This document shows, piece by piece, positions 34,390 to 47,153 of a stretch of DNA of 64,000 bases (position 1 is the first letter of the stretch; each line of letters begins with the position of its first letter). Source of the stretch: Prostheceraeus crozeri (Eukaryota; Platyhelminthes; Polycladida; Euryleptidae); assembly GCA_907163375.1 (NCBI GenBank), contig CAJQUW010008680.1:124001-188000 (forward strand), read 5' to 3'. Under the pieces are notes generated by a model, which ran no database searches, was not told where the DNA came from, and was given only the letters and a program-made list of their open reading frames with translations. Both the position numbers and the translations under genes were made by a program.

Positions 34390-37300
34390 CATACTCAAAT
34401 ATACTCAAAGAGGCCACGTGTCTCTAAAGTTTTGTGGCAATTGATTCATTTTACGGTTTTTAAACACATTTGAAAATGTTGGAGGTAGCCCACAGGTGCA
34501 ATGTGGTGTCCTGGATGTTATAAATAAAAGATGAATCTTATCAAATTTACTAAGCTCTCGGTTGTTGCAAAATGTATGACTTTCAGTTATGCTCAATTGC
34601 TCATAGGCATGTCAAGTTATCAGTTTCAAGAATAGGTAAGTTTATCATAATTGGTCCATCCATTTTCTAACAAGCTTCAAAGTTGCTTTTATTTTTACTT
34701 CCAATCCCCTCGTAAGGTAATGAGTTATGATTCATCGTTTGTTCTGAGATCAGCTTGGATTCGAATTGTGCAGATCATTTCCACGCACACACAGCTGCAC
34801 AACGAAGAGACTTAATTGTTGCAAAGCCGACTGCCTGGCGTCAATCACTCGTCCAATAAGTAGATCGAGTATACATGATGATTGTCAGTCATTATTACAG
34901 ATAATAAAGTTATCATGCAAAAGGATTGAATGATCACTATTAACATTAAATTGGTTAATAAGTATGGCGTGGGCCTGGCCCTTTTGTCTTCATCTGAGTG
35001 TCTCACCATCACCTTTCACCATCAGCTTCAAGAATATGTACATGTAAGTTTTATCAAGATCGGTCCATCCATTCACTGGCAAACTTAAAATTTATATTAT
35101 TCCCAATTCCCATACTAAGCCATTTGGTGAATCACTATGCACCTCGGTTGAGATCAGAAGATTTCGAATCTATGATCTACACTCGAATATTTGTCTTCAC
35201 CTGTTCACAAATTTTGCAATCTCTTCAAGACAATATATTTAGCAACTCATTCAATGGCACCAGAAGACGGGAGCAGTTATGACATGATCAGCTGTTATAT
35301 GATCATGTGGCGTAATAAACTTCCAATCACAAATTATTTCATTTGATTAGCAGACCACACTGCTTCCTAAACCAAGTGTCTCGGCTGGCTAAGTTAAGTA
35401 ATTAATTAATTATGAGCTTGCGATTGAGAATAAACAAGAGATGAACATTTCGAGTTGTGCAATGATTAAGGCCTGCAGGTAAATTACTATTTTCATTAGC
35501 TTGCATGTTAAAATTTGTGGGAATCGGTTGAGTTTGACGGTTCCTGGATAGACGTTATTATTTTGAATTAATTTCTTTAAAAGAGAAGCCTGATTGTCAA
35601 TTTTTATTGACAACCGGGCAAACGGATGGTATAAAATATTCAAAATTTCACAATACACTCAAAAAATCTATTTCATGCATTGATATTCGGATTCATCCTG
35701 AAAATGTCTTGACCCATTGGGAAACCACCGTCCCATGGGTCCAAGTTCTCATCACAGACCCAGGGCCCCCATCCCATTGGCCATCTATGCTACATATACC
35801 GGTACTTAATTGGATAGCTTTTCTAAAATTTTGTATTGACGTAGGCCACAGAAAGTCTTGTTAATAAAACAATGTACGAAAATAGCCGCTAATACATATT
35901 AACTATATAATTATAATTATAGGATTTAATTATATCGAGAAAAATTGCCTTTGAATTAAAGTGCATTGCTTATCATTGAAGTCTTCTAAGACATATAGGC
36001 TACAGGTCACAAAATTTGAACCGGTCATATGTCTGGCTTATTTGCATAAATGGGAAACAGCTTTGCAATGAACTTTGTTCTTCGTCTACAGAAAGATTTT
36101 ATACGTTTCAATCAGTCATAACAGGAAGTTATATAAAGAGAGAAAAACAAAAGGAAAAAAATTGCTGAAGATGTTGGAAGAGCAGGCTAATTATTGATGA
36201 ATTTTTCTGCATTCTGATTTTTGGTGATGTGAACAGGATATTCGAATAATCTGTACTCTGGAAATGAATTGGGAAAGTATTCTGACTTGCACAAGATCAT
36301 CTCAGACACGATTGATGGAATATTGACTGAAAGAATTTCATTCACGTTTCATTTACTTACTCTTGAGTTGCATGCATTTCCGTCTTATCTAAAGTTACCT
36401 CTTGAAATAAAAGGAAACTTTTAAAGAATTTACGATTTATTTTCAAAACTTTACAATATTGGTAAAAGAAATTCTATTCCACAATTAGAATTTGCTAGAA
36501 TTCGAATTCACAAACATTGTTGCCAGGATTGAGTCATGAGCAACCTTGAAATCACGTCAGATGACCATGAGCTTAAAATTTTAGCAGATGACAGTCACAC
36601 TTCAGATGTATATATACGTGAAATTTTTAATGCACTCAGTAATTCTGTTATGTGATTTCAGAATTCCATTATTAGAATGCTAAGCACTTCAAAATTTACG
36701 GCAATTTGTAGATAATTCATTCTGACTATTGGCAGCATGGATTGATATCAAAATTTAGGCCGATAAAGATCAGAATGACAGAAGTCACTCAGATTTATCA
36801 AACATAATTGAATTGGTTTTAACAGAAAGCTGAATGTTGCATCGAAAAGCTCAATTTCGTAGACGAGAAATATGGGAGGCAATTTTCAGTTGATTTTCCG
36901 CTTTCATTTCGTTTAGAAAGACATCGCTTGTCAAATGGTAGTGCTAATACATCAATTCTGCTGCCGTTAGTCTGAGCGTTCGCCCCCACAAGCATGAGAA
37001 GCAGAATTTCACTGAACTACGTCATTTGCTGCAATATTGTTGACTGACAAATCTCTCGAGTCTTCGACATGAAAACTTGACATTAAAAGTAAAATGAAAC
37101 GATTGAAATCGGTTACGAATATGAAAGGGTGAGTTGGAAACGAAACCAATGACAAATGTCTTGAACTGTGCCATGTCAATGGTCATTTGACGTGACGAAA
37201 GACGAAATTATTTGGATAAATGATTTATAGTCAATCCCATCTCGAATATTTTACTTGCATGAGATTTACCGAATTTCATCGAATAGAACATGCGTTCTGT

Positions 37301-37552
37301 TGAAGAAGTATTTACAGTTTATTTTCAATTTACAAACTTTTCTTCTTCTTCTTGATCACAACTTTTCGAAGTGAAATTGACTGCACGCTCATGATAAAGT
37401 TTCTTGTTTCTTTGTCGTTCATGTGTCTCTTGTATGTATTTCGAAGGTATTTAGAAATCAACAGTTATTGCCTGCATTACGGACGTACTCTAGCGTCCGT
37501 TTTATCCGACTTCACAGGGTTGGAGTTGGACGATTTCTTCAAGTATATGCAA
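34390..37552. other. LOXL intron with one short direct duplication
   Basis: Segments near 34610-34750 and 35020-35170 share word order (AGCTTCAAGAATA / AGTTTCAAGAATA, GGTCCATCCATT, TTCCCAATTCCCAT-like, TGAGATCAG), an old direct repeat about 400 bp apart. Otherwise no gene, exon or element ends seen. Confidence 0.45.
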
Positions 37553-37885
37553 CGCTGACGTCATTCGGATCGAGACCATTTTGCCTGTTGACGTCATCCA
37601 GTTTGAGACCATTCTGCTTGTTGACGTCATCCAGTCTGAGACCATTCTGCCTGTTGACGTCATCCAATTTGAGACGATTCTGCCTGTCGACGTCATCCAG
37701 TTTGAGAGCCTTCCTTCCTGTTGACGTCATCCAGTTTGAGACCATTCTGCCTGTTGACGATAACTGACGTCATTCAGTTCGAGACCGCTCTGCCTGTTGA
37801 CGATAACTGACGTCATTCAGTTTGAGACGATTCTACCTGTCGACGATCGTTGACGTCATCCAGTTTGAGATCATTCGGAGCCGAT
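37553..37885 (+). repeat. minisatellite, ~9 units, each with a CRE-like palindrome
   Basis: Units of about 33 bp (some ~45 bp with a GACGATAAC insert) repeat the plan TGACGTCATCCAGTTTGAGA, then CCATTCTGCCTGT. Eight of nine units keep TGACGTCA, the palindromic binding site of CREB/ATF factors; one reads CGACGTCA. Open frames crossing it on both strands are repeat-derived and not genes. It lies in the large LOXL intron. Enhancer function is possible but only inferred. Confidence 0.9.
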
Positions 37886-38332
37886 GTTTTTATTAAAGGT
37901 AACTTGTCTCCTGCTAAGTAGATATTGGCCGCTGTAGCTCCCATCCCACCTTGCACTGAGCCATCATATCAGTTTTCGATGTCATGACGACCGCGGTCAC
38001 TCAATTTTTCCATGGCAGCTTCTCATTCTCGCTTAACTCGTCTTGTCATTTTAGGGTAGAAAGAAACTTTGTTTCTATTACTGAGATTCTCGCTCGCACG
38101 GTGGATATTGACGACAATGCTGAAAGGATTTTCTTTTCCAATTGTCGACGTTTGAGTCGATGTCTATCAGGATTCTGTTTGCTTCAGCTCTCCATGTGCT
38201 AGTTCTCTTAATTCGTTTATTCGGGATATCGCTTTCTATCATTTTCTTCATTTGATCAACGTCTGGCATCCTTTTCATCTTTTCAATTCGTTCGGTAGCA
38301 GCAACTTGAAATCTAACTTGCAGAGGAACCAG
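37886..38332. other. LOXL intron, nothing recognised
   Basis: About 450 bp between the minisatellite and the next element. Open frames on both strands lack domains. Confidence 0.4.
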
Positions 38333-40154
38333 GGGCCTGTTTCATAAAATTAAGCAGTCTGATATGTATCAGTAGCATTTTCAGCAGTGAAATATAAAGC
38401 ACTGCTTTAGATTGCATTTCATAAAAATTAATTTTCCGACTGAAGATTAAGCAGTCTAAATTAATCAGTGATACATATAGCGTTTCATAAAGATTTCGGA
38501 CTGATGAAAACACTGATATATATCAGTGTGATTGAGTGATTAAAACAATTGTGGATAATTCTTCGTAAATAAAATAATTTTTGACAGCATAGAGTAAATA
38601 TGTAGGTAGAGTGTCGACTTAAAAAAGTATTTGTATACAGTGAAAATTTTTATATGAAAAGATTCAGTTTTTTTCGGAGATTACGTTCCTGCGGTCCAAA
38701 ACATTATTTGAGCAGCTTTGAAAAACCTCTATATTTGCCAATTTAATTACTACCGACATGACTTCCCGTTGTAAGAAGTATGAAGCAAGTTGGATATCAA
38801 AAGGAATGAATATTCGCTAACAAGCATCGCAACTAAGCGGAAATTGTGCTGATGATCAAGAAAATGTGATGAACGGCATTATAATGGAAGTCTTCATAAA
38901 AAGTTGAGATTTTATTGTGCTGTCGTGGCTGAAATTTCATAATTTTGATTCAATTTTCATCGGCATGAATTTATGATTGAGTAAATTCATGTTTCACTTC
39001 TTGAATCTGAATGGTGATGTGCACCCACTTACATCTTTCAAAGGTAATGAAAATCATTGTCTTTGATTCTGTTATTTTGCTCTACCTTACTGCTTTACCT
39101 CTTATTTTGGCTTGAGATAAGATCGCGCTTAAAAAGATTCTCTTGTGGTTCAGCATGAAAGCAATGGGGTCATCGAGTTGCTAATTTAACAAACATTACC
39201 GCTCCGAGGCTGTCATGACACGGACAATCTGTAAAGTAATCTCATTTCCATCTGCTTTATACTGTCATAATCAGTCAATTCCGTTGTAATTTCTTCAAAC
39301 TGCACAAATGCGCATATCTCACATTTGGAGACAATTCCAACTGTATTCACCTCGAGTTCATTTAATAAAATCGAAAGTGTATATACATTGGAGATTTGAT
39401 AAATGCGGAGTCTCCACTCTACTTAATATACCTACTCTATGTTTGACAGTAATTGAAATAATAATTAGAGAAGTCAATCTGAGGCAAATGGTGGAATATT
39501 TGAGAATCTTTTTTTCTAGCTGTCATCGATGTATAAAGTCAATACCTCAACGTCTTTTAATATTGAAATGATTTCATGACATGCCGTACCTCATTACACG
39601 AAAGAAATCGAAGCCCTCAAAGCAACCCTTTATAATTTTGCTGTTACCGGACGTTTTATCGTCACAACATTGCCACTTTTCAAAGGAAGAATTTTTCAAT
39701 AAACAATTCTGACAAATAGTTTGTTACTGACAGTAAAATTGAAAATCAAAAGCCGTTTTCCCATTTTTAAGTTGTATTTGCAATCATTTCTCCGATATTT
39801 TAAGTTTCTATAACTTTCTCGATGATCATTCACAGATTTATCAACCTCAAGGTGTTGATAGAAATTTTCACATTTCCATCAGTGAATTTCCATATTTTCA
39901 ATTTTCGCGCGCTACTGATACTTCTTTGTGAAACGCAATTCTTTTCCAGACTGCTTAAAATACTGATTTTAAGCAGTGTGGGACTGATATAAATCACTGC
40001 TTAATATTTGGTTTTGTGAAACGCTGTTAATTTCGACTGCTTTCAATCACTGATTTCAATCAGTGCTTTATATTTATTTTATGAATCGCAGAAAACTTTT
40101 CACACTGATAAAACCACTGATATAAAGCACTGATTTATTTTATGAAACAGGCCC
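38333..40154. mobile_element. 1.8-kb non-autonomous TIR element
   Basis: Left GGGCCTGTTTCATAAAAT and right ATTTTATGAAACAGGCCC are inverted and nearly perfect, each flanked by CAG (38330-38332, 40155-40157), a possible 3-bp duplication. Both ends carry arrays of CACTGATATA/ATCAGTG words as subterminal repeats. The GGGCCTGTTTCA style and 3-bp flanks resemble Harbinger, though that group usually duplicates TWA. The interior 38790-39460 matches 60680-62075. No transposase found. Confidence 0.75.
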
Positions 40155-40216
40155 CAGATCTGCCTCAAGCAGCAATGACTCGATCTCTATAGTTCTTGCA
40201 CATCCAGTCTTGTAAT

Positions 40217-41341
40217 CAGGGCCGACCAAAAATGCTTAATGCATAAAATGCATATTTCAGCTTTAATTTCATAAAAATGCATATCATGAAAATAAGTGCT
40301 TTTAAATACATATGTAGATGATTTCTTGAAAAAACAGGAGTCATCATGAACAAATTGTGTCTCGTTTCCTGTGTTGACACCTATCTTCTCCTTTCTATCT
40401 TTTTCATACAGAAAGCTTCATGCCGCTTCATACATGTTGAAAGCGGTTAGAGCAATGGTAGTTTTATGCCGAAGATGATACACGTGATTTGTTTGGCGCA
40501 CAACCTCCACGGAGTTGCTGATATGGTGATTGGACTATATCCAAAAGTCAATGAGCTGATATCATTGACCAAGGTGTTTAGAAAAGCACCTTCACGTTGT
40601 CGCAAGCTGGAAGAAATTCACATGTCACTGCCACCCTCTCCGATAACCACCCGTTGAGGCACATGGATAGAAGCAGTGGAATACCACCTCATTAATTATC
40701 AGACCCTGAAAAAAGTGATTGCTGACTTGGAGGATGATTGTCCTGCAATCGTTAACCTGAAAGAGCCAATCGGAAAATCGGACACCGAGATTGCAAGAGG
40801 TATCGTAGACATTTCCTCTAAATATGGCTCTATTCCTCGTTGTCTGAAGCAGCTTCAAGACCGAAAGTGCAATCCGTCTCAAGCCAAACAACTGATCGAT
40901 GGCATCAGCGATGACTTTGATGCGTATGTAAAGACTAAGCTGAAGCATGTTCTTCAAAGGAACACAGGATTCAAGAAGCTGGTTGAGAGGGACTTTGAAG
41001 GATATTCATTGGAAGAACAATTGCTACTGTCGCAATCTCCGGTTACCTCTTTTGATGTTAAGACTTTTTTCAGAATACAAGGCATTTATGAGGAGCAATC
41101 GTACTAGTATGACTAAGGAAAACATCCGCATGCATTGTGTATTAGGAATGAACTCAAAGCGCTGACAGATTATTCACCATTTATGCATACATAGGCCTAC
41201 ATTTCTTACTATATTGCAGTTATTTCTATGATCAGAATGTTTATCCATTCTAATTACAGTTTTCATTGCATAAAATTACTTTTTAAGCGCATTTTATGCG
41301 CATAAAACGATCACTTGTTAATGCATATTTGGTCGGCCCTG
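40217..41341 (+). mobile_element. hAT transposon, internally deleted (1125 bp)
   Basis: Ends CAGGGCCGACCAAAAATGC and GCATATTTGGTCGGCCCTG are inverted repeats. Flanks are CTTGTAAT (40209-40216) and CTTATAAT (41342-41349), 7 of 8 identical, the hAT target length. It keeps part of a transposase gene but lacks the N-terminal zinc finger and the C-terminal dimerisation region. Confidence 0.9.
40466..41107 (+). pseudogene. hAT transposase, central fragment
   Basis: Two consecutive + frames (40466-40657 and 40676-41107) read as one hAT transposase region: ICLAHNLHGVADMV, LYPKVNELISLTKVFRKAPS, then PPSPITTR, GTWIEAVEYHLINYQTLKKV and a helical C-terminal stretch. The order HxCLAHxLxxVAE, VNxLI, F-KAP-SR, PPxPxxTRWGTWLxAAxYY is that of a hAT group common in animals. 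The tryptophan in TRWGTW is lost at a stop between the frames (TTGAGG context near 40655). The catalytic first Asp region and the C-terminal hATC region are absent, so it is inactive. It sits inside intact termini. Confidence 0.85.
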
Positions 41342-42060
41342 CTTATAATACACACCGCTCGATTCTGAAACCTCCTCAAGCTCGTCACTGTCAACCAACA
41401 GGTTGGCAGGCAGAAAACGTTCAATAATTTCTCATAATTGCTGCGATAGCCCTTCAATGTGGAACATGCCTCTTGTAAACTGCCACTTGCACCATTGTAT
41501 TTACTATCGACCCAGAGAACACGTTGGATGCATTGTATCGAATCTTGGTCAACCTGTTTTATATTTATAGCAAAAGAAAATTTTTCTGATGACTCGACCT
41601 CACTAGCATCAACTTTTCGATTTATCAACCGCATCCACTGCAGTCTAATTGTCCAATTCTAGTCTATGTATAATAAAATCTACCTCACTGATAATGATAA
41701 GAGAGGAATTCGCTCTGCACATGGGCGTGCATGTGTGGAAGCTGGAAGTGATGTGACCTAGATATGAGACAAATTAAGCACAAATAGAGGCCAACAGTAA
41801 CATTTTCTCTTCGAGACAGCAATTCTTCTGACTAGGATTCGAATACAAGTCGGCTAGAAAGCTAAACAGGTGTTCGATTCGCACGGCCAGAGCGGCGATC
41901 TTGTGCTGGAATGTCAGGCGAGGTGCGGTGTAGAAGATGGGGTGCTAGCTTCCATTTGAACTTACCGTAATTTGTGTCATATCTCTACTAATCATCGCAA
42001 ACCTAGCTAAAACTGTTCACCGAAGGTTGAACGTATAATTCACATTTTAACGTTCGGAGA
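41342..42060. other. LOXL intron, nothing recognised
   Basis: Frames at 41311 (minus) and 41459 (plus) overlap each other and lack domains. No element ends seen. Confidence 0.4.
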
Positions 42061-42383
42061 TTCGGTTTATTTCATGTATTCTTGAATCATCCGGTTTATT
42101 TCATGTATTCTTTAATCATCCAGTTTATTTCATGTATTCATGAATCATTCGGTTTATTTCATGTATTCATGAATCATTCGGTTTATTTCATGTATTCTTT
42201 AATCATCCAGTTTATTTCATGTGTTCATGAATCATCCTGTTCATTTCATGTATTCATGAATCATCTGGTTAATTTCATGTATTCTTGAATCATCCTGTTA
42301 ATTTCATATAGGCTAATTATGAATCACTCTGTAAATTTCATGTATTCATGAATCATCAGATCAACTTAAAGTATAAATGAATC
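42061..42383 (+). repeat. 29-bp satellite, 11 units
   Basis: The unit is close to GGTTTATTTCATGTATTC plus WTGAATCATYC. Eleven units follow in register, the last two to three more diverged and one slightly longer. The open frame across it (HVFMNH-type repeats) is a by-product of a unit that is 29 bp, so the frame cycles. Confidence 0.92.
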
Positions 42384-43543
42384 ATTCATTTGCTGCAAAT
42401 TTCACTTTCTGGATCTTGTGATCACACGACTATTGAAAATATGATCAAATAAGAATTGAGATCACTTTGTATTTTGTACCTATTTGCACATATAATGTAT
42501 TTGATATGATTCTCAACTTAATTGAAATGAAGCCAAAGATTTTTGGATTTTTTCAATTTTGTAAAAAAGTTTGACAACATGCGAAATGTGCTAATAAAGA
42601 ATTTTGCTTCTTTTTGCTTAGTAAAAGGAATTCTTTGACTAATTACCTCCACCCCCAACGTTATTTCATTCATCAACACATCAATAGTTCGTCATTGTCT
42701 CTGCTCAAAGTAAATTCAAAAAAGCGTTTATACTGGAACCGAACCGCACGGGTATAATGATAATTGCGTATGATTCAGTCGGCGAATGCCTGTTGATGAT
42801 TCCTGACTACACAATTGGCTAGTCAGGTCTGTTCTCATTTTTAGACTGAGGATTCAATTCAATGTTGAATATTTTCTTTACATTGAGAAATTCGCATTAT
42901 AGGAATTCAAAAACTCAATTAGAGCATGATTCTTGAACAAGATTTTGAATAAACGTCATGACACTTCATCGCTTCTGATGGAAAAAATAATGAAAAACGT
43001 CAACTTCCTCCCCCTTAACTTTGCCGAAGACATTCCTGATGAGAATTCTTGGGATGTAAATAAGCCTTATCCGTCATTTATGCCTCCCTGCCATCTGCTC
43101 CCACCGACGTGCAAATATTTCATTCGAAATTGAAAATTAAAATCATTTTTAGAGAAATATGGAACGAATATTTAATTTCAGGCAATTCTGTTTCGAGATT
43201 ACTCAGTCTTTTCCTCAGCAGAGAAAGGAAATCCCCACAGTGAGGAAGTATGTGCGCCAATGCGTCTGTAAAGTCAATAAATTTGCAAAATCTGATTGGA
43301 ATGAATACATTTCTGACAGGAAGATACGAATCTAAGTTACCGATTAAGATTATCTTGGAGACAAATGTGAGAGTCATAGAGATCATTTCTCCATTGGCGC
43401 AGAATATTAGAGGTCTCTAGAGAGGTCAAAATTCGTCGATGGAGAATTGGGATTTAACTCAGGGAAATTTGTGATTACGAGATAGCGACATTGGATGTTC
43501 AGAGATGGCATGGCGCTTATGCGAACATTTATTTAACAACCCT
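42384..43543. other. LOXL intron, nothing recognised
   Basis: AT-rich; frames at 42933 and 43120 (minus) show no domain. This is the DNA into which the P element inserted. Confidence 0.45.
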
Positions 43544-43551
43544 GTTTGTGT

Positions 43552-46500
43552 CAGAGAGCGTAAATAACGAGAGGCGACACTCAGATAATTCCGCACCGCA
43601 GGCGGGCTCCTTCACTGACTACTGTTTGTTTACACTTCCTACCTCGATTTGTCAGCGATCAGAGATAATACGTGTATCTGGTCAGCGACCAACTTTGCAA
43701 CACATGTTGGAATGTTAGATAATCAATCAAATGAGAGTTGAGAACATATGGTTGAGAATAACTTTGCCTACGTTATTCGCCCATCTCATTCACAGTTTAC
43801 ACTTTCTTCCTGAATTCGTTAGCGACTAAATATTGACATCACATGTTGGTATGTTAATAATCTAAATGAGAACTATGAATCACTTTCTACACGTTATTCG
43901 TCATCCCTGGTCGTGGAATACTGTGTCAGGCTTTTGGCTGCAATAATAGAAGTATTTCTGAGACTACATCAGAGGGTCATCGCATCAGGTTTCATTTATT
44001 CCAAAAAAACAATGAACTCTGCAAAAAGTGGGTGATAAATTTGAGAAACTCTTCATTCGATTCGTTACCTTTAAAGGAACTATTAAAACCTCACCGCCGA
44101 GTCTGCTCTTCTTATTTTGAGGATTCCCAGTACATGTGCCCTAAGGATCGTCATACCTCCTCAAGAGTGCTACCAACTGCTGTTCCCACGATCGTCAACG
44201 CTCCTCATCCACCAACGAAACCCACTCCTCGATCACGTCCTGACATTGACAGCGGTCCTCCGAAAACTCCACGTGTAACTACAGGTCCTCCATCTATTTC
44301 TAGTGCTCCTACATGCACTGTATCTAGCCCTCGTCACGTCCGAAAATTTCGAAATCTTCAAAGTGCGTTGTCAAAGTCCAGAAGAACAGTAAAGAGACGA
44401 AGATTTGCGAAATCGATCCGTCAAGCAGGAACCTCTAACTTCGACGTTGCAAAACTGCCAGAAAAAGTTCGATGTTTTTTCGCGTCACAACTGAAAGCGG
44501 TGGAAGTAAATCGAAGTGGAATGCTTTGCAGTCCGCAAATCATCGAGATGGCACTGGGAATAAAGTTCCGGTCTACAGCGGCCTACAAATTCCTACTAAG
44601 TCAAGGTTTTGCTTTACCCAGTGTGCGAACTCTGCAGCGATCGATAGAAGACGTCTGTGTGTATTCTGGACCCTGCCTTACAATAATGGATCTAATGGCT
44701 AAGAAGTTGAATGCAATGAAACCAGACGATCGCATGGCTACTCTATCATTAGATGCGATGAAAATTTCACCGGTCATGCGGTACGATGAAAGTTAAGATT
44801 TCATCAAAGGCTATGAAGAGGCTGGGTCTTTCGGTCGTTCTCCAAAAGTTGCTGATGAAGGGATGGCCGTAATGGTGAGATGAGTTCGATCACGCTGGAG
44901 ACAATTAATCGGATATTATTTGATACGCCACTCAGTGAAACAGGAACGTTTTCTTCAAATAATTTTTGACTGTCTTCGCAAGTGTTGTGAAGTTGGTTTG
45001 AAAATCATTTGCATCGTTTGCGATCAAGAAACTACACAATTTGTAAGTATACATAATCATAGGAGTGACACCACATTATCCCTACCTAATAAATCCCTGT
45101 GATGGAGAACCTCTCTACGTTGTGATCGACGTACCTCATTGTTTGAAGAACACTCGCAATGTATTATTTCGGCACTACACAATCCTCTATGAGAATAGAA
45201 TGGTGGAGTGGGGTCATATCTTGAAACTACATGACCTTGAGAGATCTAGTGACGCCAAAGCCCAACTACGTCTTGCTCCCAGACTGAAATCTGTCCACGT
45301 CAATTTACCTATGGGTAAAAATATGCGTGTTGACATCGCAGCTGAGACTTTGAGTCGAACGACGGGGAAGGCAATCAGAACTTACGTACATTTTGAAAGG
45401 ATGTCATCAGCAGCGCTTCATACGGCCGAGTTCTGCGAGAAGATAAATGAACTGTTTGACATCTTGAACTCTTCAGCGTTTGAAAGAGGATCAATGTCAC
45501 CTATCACCAGGACTGATTGGCCCTCGAAGAAGCGGTTTCTGGAAGAAGCTATGGAGTGGATATCAAGCTGGAATTTCTCGAGAAAGGGCATCGTCAAAAC
45601 TTCAATGCCATTTGTTACTGCATGGCTGATCTCAATATCGAGCCTAATTCGAATTGTGGACCATCTTTTTCTTACCACGGAAATGCAGAATGTGGGAACT
45701 CGAAGATACATTCAAGATCATGTCGAGAACCTATTCGCTGTCATTCGCAGTCATAATGGCCCAAATGAGACTCCAGAGTGCACTCAATTCGTGTCTGCTG
45801 CTGTGAAAGCGTGTGCGATTTCTCAGCTCCTGAGGCCGTTAAGTTCAAACTCTAATTGTAGTGAGGACGACGACACTCTTCTCCTGGATCTGGCAACTCA
45901 GAGGCAATCGCCACTACATGCCATGACGCCAGATCGGAATCAGCTTCCGAATCAGCCTCCTGAAAACTACGCCATCGAGGAAGATACAATCGATGCCGTG
46001 ATCAACTCTGTACTTCAGGACACAACCACGACTTTGGATACCATTCAGACGGAAGTTTTATACTACATCGATGGATATTTACTTCATAAAGTTGATTTGT
46101 GTCAGACTTGTAAAGATGTACTAACTGATACAAGTAATTGTGAATCCGTATATGTGAAGCACAAACAGTACAAGAACGCAAACCGAGGACTTCTATGTCC
46201 TAGCGAAAGCTTCTTATGTATATTGAAAGAATGGGAAATTGTTTTTCGTAATAATGTACCGAATGTTTGTCTAGGACTAAATGTGATGAAAAATTTGAAG
46301 TTGAAGATTGCCGATAAGATCACTGGTTTGCTTCCAGAAGATCATAAACATCATGATGCATTCCATAAAGTTTCAACTGTTTTTTTAGGTCTCAGATTGC
46401 ACCATCATTGTAAACTAACAAATGAGAAAAACAGATCTGTTCAGGAGATGCTGAGGAAGAAGAGAAAATTGAAAAAAATCATGTCATGATATTGATAACT

Positions 46501-47145
46501 ATGATATTGTTTTTTATCTCAAATAAAGAGGGGTAATTTTTTGGGCCATTAGAAAATTCAACTCTAATTTCACATATTCATGTCTTGTTTTTAGGTGTTT
46601 TAAAATATTATGATGAATGACAGTAGTGGATTCATTTATTGATGCAGTATACATATTTTAACGCACAATATTCAACAAATAATTTCTAATTGATACATTA
46701 TCTTGTTACATATCATTCACATCATGTAATATTCCATGATTTGGTCAGTTAAGCAAGGGATGAGATCAATTTTTAAAAGAAATAGCATCAACTGTATTTC
46801 ATCGAACTGATAATGTAGTGTTGCTTCTAAAACAAAAGTTTATATTTCATTTAAAAAGCTATATTAACTAAACTTGATATGCTTATCGAAGAACTTCAAT
46901 GAAAAGTAGACGTGATTATGATGCAGCCACTATGACTTCCGTCAGTCTGTGAAAAGCTCTCTGGTGAAAAGTGGCCTCCCACTGATTGATCGCACCTGTT
47001 TCAGAGTAACAGAAGATTTTAAGAATTCGGTCAGCTTTCTGATGTCAGGTGTAATCATTAGGGAAGAACGGGAGACCAGCGCATGTTGCCCGTTTTTAAC
47101 ATGCGCTGAATGGGAAGTGTCGCCTCTCGTAATTAACGCTCTCTG
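43552..47145 (+). mobile_element. P-element transposon, complete termini (3594 bp)
   Basis: The ends are ~30-bp inverted repeats starting CAGAGAGCGT and both containing ACGAGAGGCGACACT, differing by about two positions. They begin with CA as in known P elements. A perfect 8-bp duplication, GTTTGTGT, flanks them (43544-43551 and 47146-47153), the P-element target length. A perfect 10-bp stem (AGCGCATGTT / AACATGCGCT) lies near the right end at 47077-47106. In the left end a ~45-bp segment occurs twice (CACATGTTGGAATGTTA near 43700, CACATGTTGGTATGTTA near 43843). One THAP-type transposase gene fills the centre. Confidence 0.95.
43903..46489 (+). pseudogene. P-element (THAP9-like) transposase, interrupted
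   Basis: The THAP zinc-finger domain spans 43921-44130: CQAFGC, RFHLFQKNNELCKKW, then RRVCSSYFED. The fold needs C2CH, but the final histidine (usual VCSxHF) is tyrosine here. Upstream the frame reads IPGRGIL where related proteins have M-P-G-R-G, so the start ATG may be lost as ATC at 43903; no other in-frame ATG is available before the domain. A basic linker and a coiled region follow to 44793. Then come in-frame TAA (44794) and TGA (about 44882), and a frameshift between about 45020 and 45065. The long frame 45065-46489 (474 codons) carries GVTPHYPYLINP, YVVIDVPHCLKNTRN (catalytic Asp region with the PHxxKNxRN motif), and a C-terminal HVENLFAVIRSHNGPNETP typical of P transposases. At least four defects in an otherwise collinear gene: dead, but not old. 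Confidence 0.92.
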
Positions 47146-47153
47146 GTTTGTGT

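Noticed and set aside
37352-37767. Open frames with repeated SLRPFCLL or WMTSTGR motifs
   Set aside because: They follow the minisatellite units on both strands and have no flanking coding signal.
37553-37885. CRISPR-like array
   Set aside because: Units are contiguous, without unique spacers, and the DNA is animal; it is a minisatellite.
42082-42288. Open frame with repeated HVFMNH-type residues
   Set aside because: Direct by-product of the 29-bp satellite.
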